DNA of 64,000 nucleotides from Zygnema cylindricum (lineage: Eukaryota; Streptophyta; Zygnematophyceae; Zygnematales; Zygnemataceae). Below are positions 10,970 to 24,490 of this stretch, piece by piece. The notes beneath the pieces are model-generated. The model saw only the letters and a list, made by a program, of their open reading frames with translations, was not told where the DNA came from and did no database searches. Position numbers and translations under genes: made by a program. Within the stretch, counting starts at the first letter, position 1. Each line of letters opens with the position of its first letter. The stretch is taken from contig JBBHKE010003258.1 of the NCBI GenBank assembly GCA_037447655.1, positions 45,266-109,265 of the forward strand, read 5' to 3'.

Positions 10970-11800
10970 CTATTTGTAAATATCTAAAACAGCATTAATT
11001 TTTATGTAGTGGATTAATTTTTAGTGTTACAATAGTGAAATTAGATAAAAGTCATAACTAAGGTTTGGACGTACCTCTGATACAGTAGACGTACCGTTGA
11101 CGTACATTGTATGTATTCAAAAACAGTAATTAAATACACCTGTAGTTATTTTATTAGTGTAGGGCTCAGGATATAACTTTGTGAGTATAAACTTGTATGA
11201 CTTAGTATATTTTAGCATCACAGTCATTTTTATCAAAGTAATGGCAAACTGTTTTTTTGCAACTTTGACCTGTTGGTGTGATCGCTTTAATTGATTTTTT
11301 GATGTGAAACTCTGTGGAGATATTCTATGATATAGAAAGTATATATGTGTGTAGTTTCATTCTGTTCTGTTATCTCTGTAGAATTCTGTGTGAAGTCTAC
11401 GTGGTTAGTTTGAGAAGCTGTCAAATGTTTTTGGGAAACTCTGGTGCTTATATCTTCTAGATTCCTTGGTGGATTTGGCCGTAAATTTGGGAGTTTACAG
11501 TGTCTATGGTGAAATTCATATTGGTGCAGTTTGAGGTGTTTTTGTTTATTGTGGGCTAATCTGTGCTATCTGAAACACAATTGTTTTGGGGTAGTCTGTG
11601 GGTGTCTTCCGTGAGTAATCCATGGCTGAAATAGGCTATGGACAACAATGACGAACGTATTTATCATTTATTTTAATCGATATTTTGACGCGGTTCCGTT
11701 TTTTTATCATGCTCGAAGTTTATTTCGTTTCGTGCGAGTTAATTAAACCACATCACGTCGTCTTTTAAATTGCGTTAGTTCAACGTAACGCTTTTGAGGC
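10970..11800. other. non-coding AT-rich sequence
   Basis: No gene or repeat structure recognised. Confidence 0.4.
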
Positions 11801-11803
11801 TAA

Positions 11804-12502
11804 GGGTGGACTTCCATTAGGCGTTTCAGTAATTGTACAGAAAAGTTTACTGAAGTGCGTGCCTTCCATGAGGTTGTGTCAATAAACCACTTTTTAATTG
11901 CGTGGCTCGTTCTGGTTAGTAACACGTAGGTTAATATTAGATGTTTAAAATCTTGAAAGAATCTTAGAATGCAATGTTTGAACGAAATATATGTACGAGC
12001 GTAGGCATTTTTGTACGAGCGGAGGTAATATCTGTATCAGCGGAGTTAATTAATGACTCGTATAGATGGCATTATAATGTACTACGCAAAATTTCAAAAC
12101 GCAACGACAAAAAGGCAGCGGCAAAATTTGATGGTGGGAGCGTGACGCGATAATTTTGGCGAATGCGTAGCTATCTTGGCAGAATACACATGGCCTTTGC
12201 AACGTGAACGCACCTACGCGCGCGCTCATCATGGATTTTTATTCCCTTTTCCACGCTGCCCATTTTTACATGTTCAGTCTCTGAGAAGTGTCCTCTTTGT
12301 GCATGGCTGTCAAGACTGAGGGTTGGTGACTTGGCGTCCCGGATAAAAAGTGTAATGGCATCCGACGGTCATAATTTACACCGACATCCTTGGACATTTT
12401 TCCGTAATGATGTTTTCTTTTAAAAAAAAAAAGGACGGACTTGTACGAAACGGTACGGCCTTCGGTAAACAACCCCAATTTTTCGCTAATGGAAGGCCAC
12501 CC
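11804..12502. mobile_element. short terminal-inverted-repeat element, PIF/Harbinger-like
   Basis: The left end GGGTGGACTTCCATTAGGCG is mirrored by the right end CGCTAATGGAAGGCCACCC, and TAA flanks both sides (11801-11803, 12503-12505). TWA target duplications with GGG-starting ends are typical of PIF/Harbinger (Tourist-like) elements. There is no transposase reading frame, so it is non-autonomous. Confidence 0.7.
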
Positions 12503-12505
12503 TAA

Positions 12506-13259
12506 GGGTGACGTTCAATCTGGAAAATCTATAATCGTGCGGCCAACATTACAAGATGATACATTTTGAACGATGTTCTATCGTGCAGAGTATGTAATGC
12601 ACGTGCTCAAATTTGAATGGTACAACGTAAAATAAGATCGTACATTGACAATCATCAAATATTTTTCTCATCGACCAACTTCAACTTGAAATTTTCATTT
12701 GCCTACCATGTACGTGTGGACCAAGTCATCGGAAATCATAATTTATGTACACTTTGCGAACGCCTTGTCAAATATTAGCTCAATTTTTTTTATGGTTTTT
12801 GACTTTCCTGTAATTTCGCATGACAAATGAGCGTTGCCACAAATAGTGTGATGAATGGGCTTTAACAAAAATAGCAAGACGAAATTTTGTTACGAGATTA
12901 TTTTTTTGATTTCGGTTAGGATTTTTGAATGGATGTATCATGTGCGAGATTTTTCGATTTCCGTTGGTTGGCGTCTTGACACATATGTTTCTTTTATCCA
13001 ACGTGTCGCAACTCAATTTTTTTTTGTAAATGGTGATGTACCTCATCGAGGTACATCATCATTTACAAAAACTTTCGAAGCGAATAATTCGCGAAAAAAT
13101 ATCCAACAGTCATTATTTTCTCCTTGACCTTTGGAGAATTTTAGCAAGATTCTTTGAAATGTTCTTCACCCATAGAAACAAAATAAGAGGTACGGCCTGG
13201 TACGGATAGGCGCTTATTTCCGTAAACTACCCCACTTTTAGTTTGATGGAACCCCACCC
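12506..13259 (+). mobile_element. hairpin-bearing inverted-repeat element, copy 1
   Basis: It abuts the preceding element, starts TAAGGGTGACGTTC and ends GATGGAACCCCACCC-TTA. Its right two-thirds match the minus strand of 42801-43312 over several hundred bases. A 24-bp-arm hairpin sits 213 bp from its right end. No coding capacity. Confidence 0.65.
13021..13071. repeat. hairpin of copy 1 (24-bp arms, 3-nt loop)
   Basis: The arm GTAAATGGTGATGTACCTC (within 13021-13044) and its complement (13048-13071) differ at one position, which would be a G-T pair. The loop is ATC. Confidence 0.9.
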
Positions 13260-13630
13260 TTAGTTAAAATCTAGCATGGGCTTTCATGGTGGAGCTCACG
13301 TGAAGTGAGAAAGTACTTGGGCGCAACAATTTTATTTACATGTGGTTCTCACAATTTTGTTACACTAAACCTTTGTCGACCGTGTGAATTATTGTTTTTC
13401 TTATGACGGTCGACGTTCGCAAGCGCGACACTTTTCTAACCGGCTGTTACAATATTTCCAAAGTCAAAGTTGTTCAACAAATTTACCGTCAAATCTACAC
13501 TCAACAGTGCGTAGCTTGTACTAATCTGTATTTTATATGTACATTTTTTGACAAGGTGAGGCAACTTTGTGCGTGCAGCATTCCCTAAAAGTAAAACAAC
13601 TCGCGTTGTGCAAAAAGAGTTTGAACTAGG

Positions 13631-14591
13631 GGTACTTTCGCATGTAGCTGGAATTTGAGTCTTGTAACTTTGATTTTAGCGAAGATTCTCTGTATTGATT
13701 TTAGAGCATTCGTATGTAATTAAATGAAATCGTTCCTTTAGATTGTGACGGATGTAGACGTGGGTGTAATTTATGACAATTGTAGACGACTACAAAACTC
13801 GCGACAATTAATGACGTTTACAAAATACTAACGGTTGTAGACGTCTAGGTACTTGTGAAATTGTAGATGTTTAGGGTTTGTGACATTTTGATGTCACGCT
13901 CAAATTATGACATCGTTGACGTCACAAATTCTAAGACTTTCAGCCATGGGTTCTCAATTTTGTTTTTTAGGGTTTTGTCATTCTACTTGCCATCAAAATA
14001 CGACCAAAGATAATCAAAAGAAACATTTTTTAGAGAGCTTCCATTTGATACCATTATTGACGTTTTTCATTGCAAGAATTGTGAGATAGACGTGGTAGTG
14101 GGAGCGAGAGAGAGAGAGAGGCGCTTTCATGGACTTCGCTTTTGTGAAATGGCGTCTGTTTGTCGCAACCCCCTCCACGGCCCTTGTACGTAAAAAAGCG
14201 CATGGAAAAAAATCACGCACAGGCTGAAAACGTGCAGTGGGTTTTTTTTTTGTTACTACGGGCACAAAAAATGCCAAACCCTCCCGACATGTGCGACACC
14301 ATTTGCCTATTCGCTCACCTTATGGAACTTTATTTAAAATTACTTCGCGAGGTGAATTTATATAAAGTTTGAAGATGAGCTGAAAGGTCGCGAAAGTGGG
14401 TCGAAATGCGCTAAACAACAAACTGCATCGCGCTAGACGACAAACACAGTTTATGTAAAGTTTCAAGAAAACGCAACTTGAACGGCGGTAATTTCAATTT
14501 TCTGATACGGCTGCGGAATTTCGCGTTTTTTTCCAAGGTATGGAGGAAAATGACAGAAAATAACATAAACTTTAGCACATGCGAAAGCACC
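13631..14591 (+). mobile_element. terminal-inverted-repeat element, family B, copy 1
   Basis: The start GGGTACTTTCGCATGTAGCT and end CTTTAGCACATGCGAAAGC form inverted ends. The body matches the minus strand of 26923-27878 at nearly equal length (961 against 956 bp). No coding region is seen; the frames at 14014-14372 are compositional. Confidence 0.7.
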
Positions 14592-14649
14592 GTAACAAGA
14601 ACAGTTTTGTTGAAATCAAATTTGTAAGGGTACGTCCTCATGAAGTAAA

Positions 14650-15400
14650 GTATATAATTTTCTCTGCCTTTTTCCCCTAAAATCCAAGGAACTTTGACAA
14701 AAACTTTAGCCGTACGAGAAAATTATTTTTACCAAAGTAGAGTGAACGTCAATTCATACTTTGGATGTACGACATGTTTGTCGTCATGTGAACGCATTTT
14801 GGTGTTTTCCCCATTTCGACCCCCGGGCAAGAGAATCCAGCCCCAAAAAAAAACTTCATCCAAAATCACCTTGAGGGGGTGATTTTAGTTCAACTACCGC
14901 CTAAACAGCGAATGAAAAATGACCCACGCACGCGCTACAAGAGTGGGAAAATTTTAGGACGAGGGAGAGTCCACTCTATTTTCCTCCGTGCCCGTCACGC
15001 GCATGTACCAAAAAAAATTGCAGGGGTCTCGGACCTCTGCTTTCATTCATGGGGTCCTTTGCAAAGTTTTGCGTTGTCGTCGCCTTTCCCTTCAACCTCT
15101 CACACTATCGCTTTTATCTCACACTATTTAGAATGAGACACAACAATATTGGTATAAAATGAAAGATATTTTAAAAATATTATTTTTGACAATTTTTAGG
15201 TTTTTTTTTTAATGGCAAATCGAGTGAGTAAAGTAGAAAAAAGAAAATCGGGAAACCATGGCAGAAAGTTATTGAATCAGTGACGTTGACGTTGTCACAA
15301 GTGAGCATAACGTCACAGTGTCACCAAACCCTAAACATCTACAATTTCACAAAAATCTAGACGTCTACCATTGTCGTTGTTTTTGTTGGCGTCACTAATC
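14650..15400. repeat. diverged partial copy of family B
   Basis: Blocks such as TCGGGAAACCATGGCAGAAA, CCCTAAACATCTACAAT and TAGACGTCTACCATTGTCG match the family-B element at 27540-27700. Terminal repeats are not clear. Confidence 0.5.
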
Positions 15401-15411
15401 CATTTACTTCG

Positions 15412-15620
15412 TTGTTCGCGGGGGGGTGAACGTACCGTTGCGCATGATTTGGTTCGTGATGCGGTTGCTGCGGTTGGTGTCGAAGCAGGCTACATTGTGA
15501 AGCGGGAGGTTTCGCGTATCTTACCTCCTTCTCCGTCGAAGCACGATGGCGGACGATAGGCGAAGCCTCCTAGACCTTCCTCCACGAGATCCAGTCCTCA
15601 TCCTCGATTTTCGGGGGTGT
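15412..15620 (+). pseudogene. fragment resembling the post-reverse-transcriptase region of a non-LTR-type retroelement
   Basis: A GC-richer island encodes GERTVAHDLVRDAVAAVG, VEAGYIVKREVSRILPPSPS and, after a frame change at about 15545, RRSLLDLPPRDPVLILDFRG. The order H-dxvrd-aaia-aGy-v-E-lpp-rr-D-ild is what I associate with the C-terminal region that follows reverse transcriptase in many plant and algal retroelement proteins. No reverse transcriptase is visible upstream. Function is not established; it may be an isolated 3' remnant. Confidence 0.3.
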
Positions 15621-16330
15621 GGGATTTAGTTGGCTGGGGTTGTGGGGCATCATATAGAGTGAGTTTTCCCTTTTTTGTCTAGTCATCTTTAGTTTTTTCG
15701 TTTAGTCTTGCTAGTTAGCCTAGTTGCTTTTGTTTTTCCTCATTTATTTGTTTTGTTTTTGCTTTGTTTTGTTTTCCTAGTTGTTGGCTCTTGTAGTCTT
15801 TAAATGTTCTTAAGTAAAAAGGTACATTTAATGATTTAAAAGAGTCACGCTCACACGTGAAATCGCACTAAACAAAAAGACTCAATCATATCGAAAAAAA
15901 ATTTGTTCGCATAACTCTCGTCCGTCGACAGCATCGTCGTCAGTGTGAACACTTACCTTAATATCCATGCCAAAAGTTTATAGTACAACGGCAAAAATAC
16001 ATGTTTGCATTTATTTCCGTAATAACTTTGTAACAGTTGTTTGACGTTCCGCGTATTCAGTTAGATTAGGGAACTTCGTAGCAATTTCATTAAAAATGTA
16101 TTCTAATATAGGATCGCGTCTATTTTAGCGTAAATATTAATTCTAAATAAACCAGACTTACCAAAATGACACTTGAAAGGAGTAACTTTTAACTGTAATA
16201 TGGGTTTTTTACCACGATGGCACATGAAATAAAATAACCATATTGACAAAAATAGAATAAATATACATCATTTGGCGTGGGTGATATATGTCGTGAGGTA
16301 ACGCCAAATGCGGGCAGACCTCACAAAGTG
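15621..16330. other. AT-rich non-coding sequence
   Basis: T-rich runs (TTTGTTTTTGC type) and no recognisable domain. Confidence 0.4.
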
Positions 16331-16341
16331 TAATATTCTTG

Positions 16342-16580
16342 GACCAATCACAGTCACTCATTCTTTGTCCAATCACAACCGGTCTTTTTTTTTGTTTGTT
16401 CCCTTTGGAATCTGACAACCACCGACATTCTGACTGCGGCGCCATCCGAAAAATCTCTCCAATTTTTCAACTGGGATCTGTGAAAGTCTCGCTCCTTTTT
16501 TCACCGCCATGGATTGCACGTCGCCCACGTCATCGCTTTCCTACCATCTGCTTACTTTCTTAGGATGCTTACTTTTTTAG
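16342..16580 (+). promoter_or_regulatory. possible promoter and 5' end of an unidentified transcript
   Basis: Two CCAATCACA motifs (about 16344 and 16370) lie upstream of a CT-rich, GC-richer stretch with an ATG in good context (CACCGCCATGG, ATG at 16508). The reading frame lasts only about 23 codons, and no downstream exon was found before the minisatellite. This is speculative. Confidence 0.18.
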
Positions 16581-16784
16581 GGTTTTGTTGTTCGAAATAG
16601 CGAAAAAATTGCTGCCAGCCAACTCCACCATTGATGACGAGGCAAGATCCTACTCTCTAAGTGCAGTGGTTGAATATGAAGTGTCACAAGTCAATGCCAA
16701 AAATAGAAGGGAAGACAATGAAGGAAAACTGTAAAAATATCAAAATACAAAATTGAAAAAGAAAACTTAAAAGACAAAGCAGAG

Positions 16785-19700
16785 TTATCTGCCTAATTTT
16801 CTGTCTAATTATCTGGGTAATTATTTGTTTATATAACCTGTCCAATTCTCTATCTAATCTAATTATCTTTCTAATTTTCTGTTTAATTATCTGTCCAATT
16901 ATCTATCAAATTATCTGTCAAATTATCTGTCCTATTATGTGTCAAATTATCTAATCTTATTATCTAATCTTATTATCTAATCTAATTATCTGTCTAATTA
17001 TCTGTCCAATTATTTGTCAAATTATCTAATTAATTATCTATCTAATCTAATTATCTTTCTAATCTAATTCACTATGTATTCTAGATATCTATCTAATCTA
17101 ATTATCTATCTAATATAATTCACTATATAATCTAATTATCTATCTAATCTAATTATCTATCTAATCTAATTCACTATCTAATCCAATTATCTATCTAATC
17201 TGATTATCTGTCTAATTATCTGTCTAATTATCTGTCCAATTATCTGTCAAATTATATAATTAATTATCTAATCTAATTATCTTTCTAATCTAATTCACTA
17301 TCTAATCTAGTTAACTATCTAATTTAGTTATCTATCTAATCTAATTAACTATCTAATCTAATTATCTATCTAATCTAATTATCTATCTAATTTGATTATC
17401 TGTCTAATTAAATATCAAATTATCTATCAAATTATCTGTCCTATTATGTGTCAAATTAACTAATCTTATTATCTAATCTAATTATCTGTCTAATTATCTG
17501 TCCAATTATTTGTCAAATTATCTAATTAATTATCTATCTAATCTAATTATCTTTCTAATCTAATTCACTATGTATTCTAGTTATCTATCAAATCTGATTA
17601 TCTGTCTAATTATCTGTCTAATTATCTGTCCAATTATCTGTCAAATTATCTAATTAATTATCTATCTAATCTAATTATCTATCTAATATAATTCACTATA
17701 TAATCTAATTATCTATCTAATCTAATTATCTATCTAATCTAATTCACTATCTAATCCAATTATCTATCAAATCTGATTATCTGTCTAATTATCTGTCTAA
17801 TTATCTGTCCAATTATCTGTCAAATTATCTAATTAATTATCTAATCTAATTATCTATCTAATCTAATTATCTTTCTAATCTAATTTTACTATCTAATCTA
17901 GTTATCTATCTAATTTAGTTATCTATCTAATCTAATTATCTATCTAATCTGATTATCTGTCTAATTATCTGTCTAATTATCTGGGTAATTATTTGACTAT
18001 ATAACCTGTCCAATTCTCTATCTAATCTAATTATCTATCTAATCTAATTATCTATCTAATTATCTGTTTAATTATCTGTCCAATTATTTGTCAAATTTTC
18101 TAATTAATTATCTAATCTAATTATCTATCTAATCTAATTCACTATCTAATCTAATTATCTATCTAATCTAATTATCTATCTAATCTAATTATCTATCTAA
18201 TCTGATTATCTGTCTAATTATCTGTCTAATTATCTGTCTAATTATCTATCAAATTATCTGTCAAATTATCTGTCCTATTATGTGTCAAATTATCTAATCT
18301 TATTATCTAATCTTATTATCTAATCTAATTATCTGTCTAATCTAATTCACTATGTATTCTAGTTATCTATCTAATCTAATTATCTATCTAATATAATTCA
18401 CTATATAATCTAATTATCTATCTAATCTAATTATCTATCTAATCTAATTCACTATCTAATCCAATTATCTATCTAATCTGATTATCTGTCTAATTATCTG
18501 TCTAATTATCTGTCCAATTATCTGTCAAATTATCTAATCTAATTATCTTTCTAATCTAATTCATTATCTAATCTAGTTATCTATCTAATTTAGTTATCTA
18601 TCTAATCTAATTAACTATCTAATCTAATTATCTATCTAATCTAATTATCTATCTAATTTGATTATCTGTCTAATTAAATATCAAATTATCTATCAAATTA
18701 TCTGTCCTATTATGTGTCAAATTAACTAATCTTATTATCTAATCTAATTATGTGTCTAATTTCTGTCTAATTGTCTGTCCAATTATTTGTTAAATTATCT
18801 AATTAATTATCTAATCTAATTATCTATCTAATCTAATTATCTTTCTAATTTAATTCACTATCTAATCTAGTTATATATCTAATCTAATTATCTATCTAAT
18901 CTAATTCACTATCTAATCTAATTATGTATCTAATCTGATTATCTCTCTAATTATCTGTCTAATTATCTGTCAAATTCTCTGTCTAATTATCTGTCCAATT
19001 ATCTTTCAAATTATCTAATCAATTATCTATCTAATCTAATTATTTTTCTAATCTAATTCACTATCTAATCTAGTTATCTATCTAATCTAATTATCTATCT
19101 AATCTAATTCACTATCTAATTATCTGTCTAATTATCTGTCTAATTATTTATCAAATTATCTGTCAAATTATCTGTCTAATTATGTGTCAAATTATCTAAT
19201 CTTATTATCCAATCTAATTATCTGTCTAGTTATCTGTATAATTATCTGTCCAATTATCTGTCAAATTATCTAATTAATTATCTAATTATCCAATCTAATT
19301 ATCTGTCTAGTTATCTGTATAATTATCTGTCCAATTATCTGTCAAATTATCTAATTAATTATCTAATCTAATTATCTATCTAATTTAATTATCTTTCTAA
19401 TCTAATGCACTATCTAATCTAGTTATCTATCTAATCTAATTGACTATCTAATCTAATTATCTATCTAATCTAATTATCTGTCTTTTTATCTGTCATATTA
19501 TCTAATCTAATTATCTAATCTAATTATTTGCCAAATTACCAATCTAATCTAATTACCTATCTAATCTAATTATCTATCTGATCTAATTATCTATCTAATC
19601 TCATTATCTATCCAATCTAATTCACTATCTAATCTAGTTATCTATCTAATTCAATTATCTATTTAATCTAATTATCTGTCTAATCTAAATGTATATCTAA

Positions 19701-19995
19701 TCTAATTGTATATCTAATCTAATTATCTATATAATCTAATCATCTGTATAATTATCTGTTTAATTATCTTTCAAATTGTCTTATCTAATTATCTGCCGAA
19801 TTACCTATCTAATCTAATTACCTATCTGATATAATTATCTATCTAATCTAATTATCAATCCAATTTAATTCACTATCTAATCTAGTAATCTATCTAATCT
19901 AATTATCTATCTAATCTAATTATCTATCTATACTAATTATCTATCTAATCAAATTATCTGTCTAATTATCTGTCAAATTAATCTAATTATCTGTC
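16785..19995 (+). repeat. minisatellite array of ATCTAATTATCT-type units
   Basis: About 3.2 kb is built from variants of ATCTAATT and ATCTGTCTAATT and ATTCACTATCTAATC. Larger blocks recur: the block with TTTGATTATCTGTCTAATTA at 17391 returns at 18657, a shift of 1266 bp. There are no spacers and no genes. Confidence 0.95.
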
Positions 19996-22140
19996 ATATG
20001 TTGCATTAACAAGTCTCTTTCATTTTAACTAATAAGTTCGTTACTAAAATAAACCTCACCTATGGAATTCAACAAGTAGACTGTGATAGGCACTTGTCTC
20101 AGCAATTTAATGAGAAGTTGTTGAAGGCGAAAAAAAATTATCTCCCATCGTTTGATTTAGCAGTGGGGATTCTTAATTTTTCTCCCTTGATATGCGTATG
20201 CTGCCTCATGTCAAGTGGTACAATTACAAAATGGCTGATTTGCATTTTCTTGAATTAATAGACTATCTCCCATGTTTTCTCAAATCACATTAAACAAATG
20301 TAGCTAAAAGGAAAAACAAATGGTTGGCTATTCACAAAAACCCTAAAAAACCATAAAAAACCCTCAAACCTTTTAACGGATCGACAATTTAACCTAAATC
20401 CTTTTATTTATTTTTTCAGGTTGGGGCCAAAGTTTTTCATTTATTTCCGACAACATATTACATTCGACTTTATAATTTTCCTGCCCTACAAGAGGATAGT
20501 GAAATGATTTGTATAAAAACGTAATTCAAAGGAGAGAATAGATAAAAGATTCAAGAGAAAGTTGAAAGGCATAGAAATTTTTCAAAGTTTAGGGCCGATA
20601 TTCAGTTTCAGATTGTGTAAAATAGTGAAATTTTAGAGCCATAATTGTTATTTTTGTCATAACTACTAAATGATTGTAATGAAATTTTTTTAATGCTAAA
20701 TATTTTTAAGCCAATGATACTTTTAGTGAAGATGTTATTTTTCTTTATTTCACTGACATATGACTTTCTTTTATTTTTTACCAAATGTTTTGGCATTTTC
20801 GTCGCTGGATTATAAACCAATGGAATGTTGTGTTTTTTTTTCTTTTGTCATGGATGATGACCAACCAACGACGAGGCATTTTTGTCGTTGGATTATAAAC
20901 CAGTTATGATTCATGTTACAGCTAACTAATCAACTGACTCAGCCGAACAACCGGCGACGTAAGTGTGTCGCCGCTGAACTGTAAATAAGCAATAATGCAA
21001 TATCGCAATCTAATTAAAAAGCAATAAAGAAGTTGTATCATTGCTAAAAATCGTTCCGCTATGAGGCAACGTCATGGATGAAAAATCCCACCGGCAATGA
21101 GAAACTGTCAACACTAATCACATCACAATGAAATAGTCCATGTCATTGGTGCGACAACGATCAGGGATTGGGCGGGCTCGTCACTTAATATCAATAACGT
21201 AAAAAACATGTTTGTGTATCAAAGGTAAAAACTAAGAATGTGTTCATCAGTTACAACATCATGTTTCCCATAGATGAATGACAAAAACACGGTAAAACAT
21301 TAAGCATGACAAACCATCGCTCTTACACATACTCATATATTGCAAAAAAAAAACTGTGTTTTATAAAATGGTTGTGTTATACATTGTTTTGGCATACTTA
21401 CTTCACAATGAAGTAAATAAAAAAATTGCAAAAACAATTACATTGTAATAAGAGACACGCTATGCGACGTATTACCCATATGATATTGTATGATAACTTA
21501 TATCTCCTAAATCCTAACACTCCTTACATTTTTAAAATAGGTAAGACAAGCCAAAGCAACAAAAACTACAAAACTATGTCACTCTTACGTTCCAAGTTCC
21601 ACCAAAAAGGCATACATGGGGAATACTTAGGCATTAACATGGGCTTAATATTCGTCCCCTTCCGTGAATAGTTCGTCCGTATCCTCGTCTTCATGAGTAG
21701 CGGCGTCAACGTTTTCAGAATTTCCGAGAGATTCTCATACCCTTGCTAAGGGAGGTGGCACTTCGTGTAGTCCCTTCACGTCCGAATTTGTCAAAAAAAT
21801 CCGACGCATGTTCCTCTTTTAAACGTATGATGATGTCGTATGCCATCTCTTGCACAATTGTCGTAGAAAGTTTCATTCCCGCCTTTTTAAATCGATGAAA
21901 ATCCTTGAGTAATTATTTATGAAGATGGGTCATCAATGGCATTTCTTTCCATCCCCTACCCGGTAATGCTTTCATTACCGCCACATTTCGTTTTCCGAAG
22001 CCCGACGTAGACAAGGTATTAGTCGTATCTCTTATGCCTCTTACTATGGCTACCCTTTCGACCCACCATCTCCTTGCTTTTTGATACTCTGTAATAGGAG
22101 AAGAAGTAAAAAACACCATACAAAATATGGGGTTAGTAAT
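19996..22140. other. 2.1-kb spacer between the two inverted minisatellite arrays
   Basis: AT-rich and mostly featureless. A direct repeat with GTCGYTGGATTATAAACCA occurs at about 20797 and 20894. The only coding-like part is on the minus strand at its right end. Confidence 0.6.
21660..22115 (-). pseudogene. unrecognised coding-like remnant, possibly transposase-derived
   Basis: The minus strand reads ITEYQKARRWWVERVAIVRG, then KALPGRGWKEMPLMTHLHK up to a stop. After a frame change it continues FHRFKKAGMKLSTTIVQEMA and IRLKEEHASDFFDKFGREG. The amphipathic 'F-R-kkaGmklst-iv-ema-di' helix recalls DNA-binding domains of transposases of the CENP-B/pogo-like kind, but I cannot name a family. Stops and a frameshift indicate decay. 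The nearby GATA repeat supplies the false YLSIYLSI N-terminus of the longest frame. Confidence 0.25.
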
Positions 22141-22540
<400 letters not shown>

Positions 22541-24490
22541 GATATGATAGGATATGATAGAAATATTGAATTAGATTATACAGGGAATTAGATTAGATAG
22601 ATAATTAGATGTGATAGATAATTAGATTAGAAAGATAATTAAATTAGATAGATAATTAGAATAGATTGATAATCTGATTAGATAGTGAACTAGATTAGAT
22701 AGATAATTAGATAAGATAGATATTTAGATTAGACAGATAATTAGATTAGATAGGTAATTAGATTAGATAGATAATCTGATTAGAGAGTGAATTAGGTTAG
22801 ATAGTGAATTAGATTAGATAGTTAATTAGATTAGATAGTGAATTAGATTAGATTGTGAATTAGAATAGATAGTGAATTAGATTAGATAGTGAATTAGATT
22901 AGATAGTGAATTAGATAAGATAGATAATTAAATTAGACATATAACTAGACAGATAATGAAACAGATAATTAGAAAGATAACTAGACAGATAATTAGTTTA
23001 GATAATTTGGCAGATAGATAAACAGAAAATTAGACAGATAATTAGACAGATAAATTGACAGAAAATTAGATTAGATAATTAGATTATAGATAATTTGACA
23101 CATAATTGGACAGATAATTTGACAGATAATTAGATTAGATACATAAATAGATTAGATAGAAAAATAGATTACATAGATAATTAGATTAGATAGATAATTA
23201 ACTTAGATAGATAATTAGGTTAGCTTGATAATTAGATTAGATAGATATTTGGATTAGATAGTGAATAACCCTAGATAGATAATTAGATTAGATAGGTAAC
23301 TTGACAGATAATTAGATTACATAATTAGACAGATAATTAGATAAGATAATTTGACAGATAATTAGATAAGATAATTTGACAGATAACTAGACAGATAATA
23401 TGGCAGATAATTAGATTAGATAATTTGACACATAATAGGACATATAATTTGACATATAATTAGATTAGATAGAGAATTAGATTAGATAGATGATTCGATT
23501 AGATAGATAATTAAATTAGATAGATAATTAGATTAGATTGATAATCTGATTAGATAGTGAACTAGATTAGATAGATAATTAGATCAGATAGATATTTAGA
23601 TTAGACGGATAATTAGATGAGATAGGTAATTAGATTAGATAGATAATCTGATTAGATTGTGAATTAAATTAGATAGTGAATTAGATTAGATAGATAATTA
23701 GATTAGATAGTGAATTAGATTAGATTGTGAATTAGAATAGATAGTGAATTAGATTAGATAGTGTATTAGATTAGATAGATAATTAGATTATATAGATAAT
23801 TTGATTAGATATTGAATTAGATTAGATAGTTTATTAGATTATTTGGATAATTTGATTAGATAGTGAATTAGATTAGACAGTTAATTAGATTAGATAGATA
23901 GTTAGATTAGATAGATAATTAGATAATTACATAGATAGATAATTAGATCGACACATAGATAGACAGATAGTTAGATACTTAGATAGACAATAATTAGACA
24001 GATAATTAAATAGTTAATTAGAAAGATAACTAGACAAATAATTAGTTTAGATAAAATATACAGATAAATAGACAGATAAATTGACAAAAAATAGGTTAGA
24101 TAATTAGATTAGATAATTTGACAGATAATTGGACAAATTATTTGATTCATAATTTGACAGATAATAAGACAGATAATTAGATCAGATACATAAATAGATT
24201 AGATAGAAAAATAGATTACATTGATAATTAGATTAGATAGATAATTAACTTAGATAGATAATTAGGTTAGCTTGATAATTGGATTAGATAGATAATTAGA
24301 TTAGATAGGTAATTTGACAGATAATTAGATTAGATAATTAGACAGCTATTTAGATAGATAATCAAATTAGATAATTAGACAGATAACTAGACAGATAATT
24401 AGACAGGTAATTTGGCAGATAATTAGTTTAGATAATTTGACACATAATTGGACAGATTATTAAATAGATAATTAGATTAGATAGTGAATT
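22541..24490 (-). repeat. minisatellite array, inverted relative to 16785-19995
   Basis: Units such as GATTAGATAGTGAATTAG and AGATAATTAGACAGATAATT are the reverse complement of the first array's units, including the diagnostic AATTCACTATCTAATC variant. Confidence 0.95.

Noticed and set aside
16508-16580. First exon of a gene in the minisatellite region
   Set aside because: The ATG context is good and CCAAT boxes are present, but the frame is about 23 codons and no downstream exon could be found. Kept only as a low-confidence promoter-like feature.
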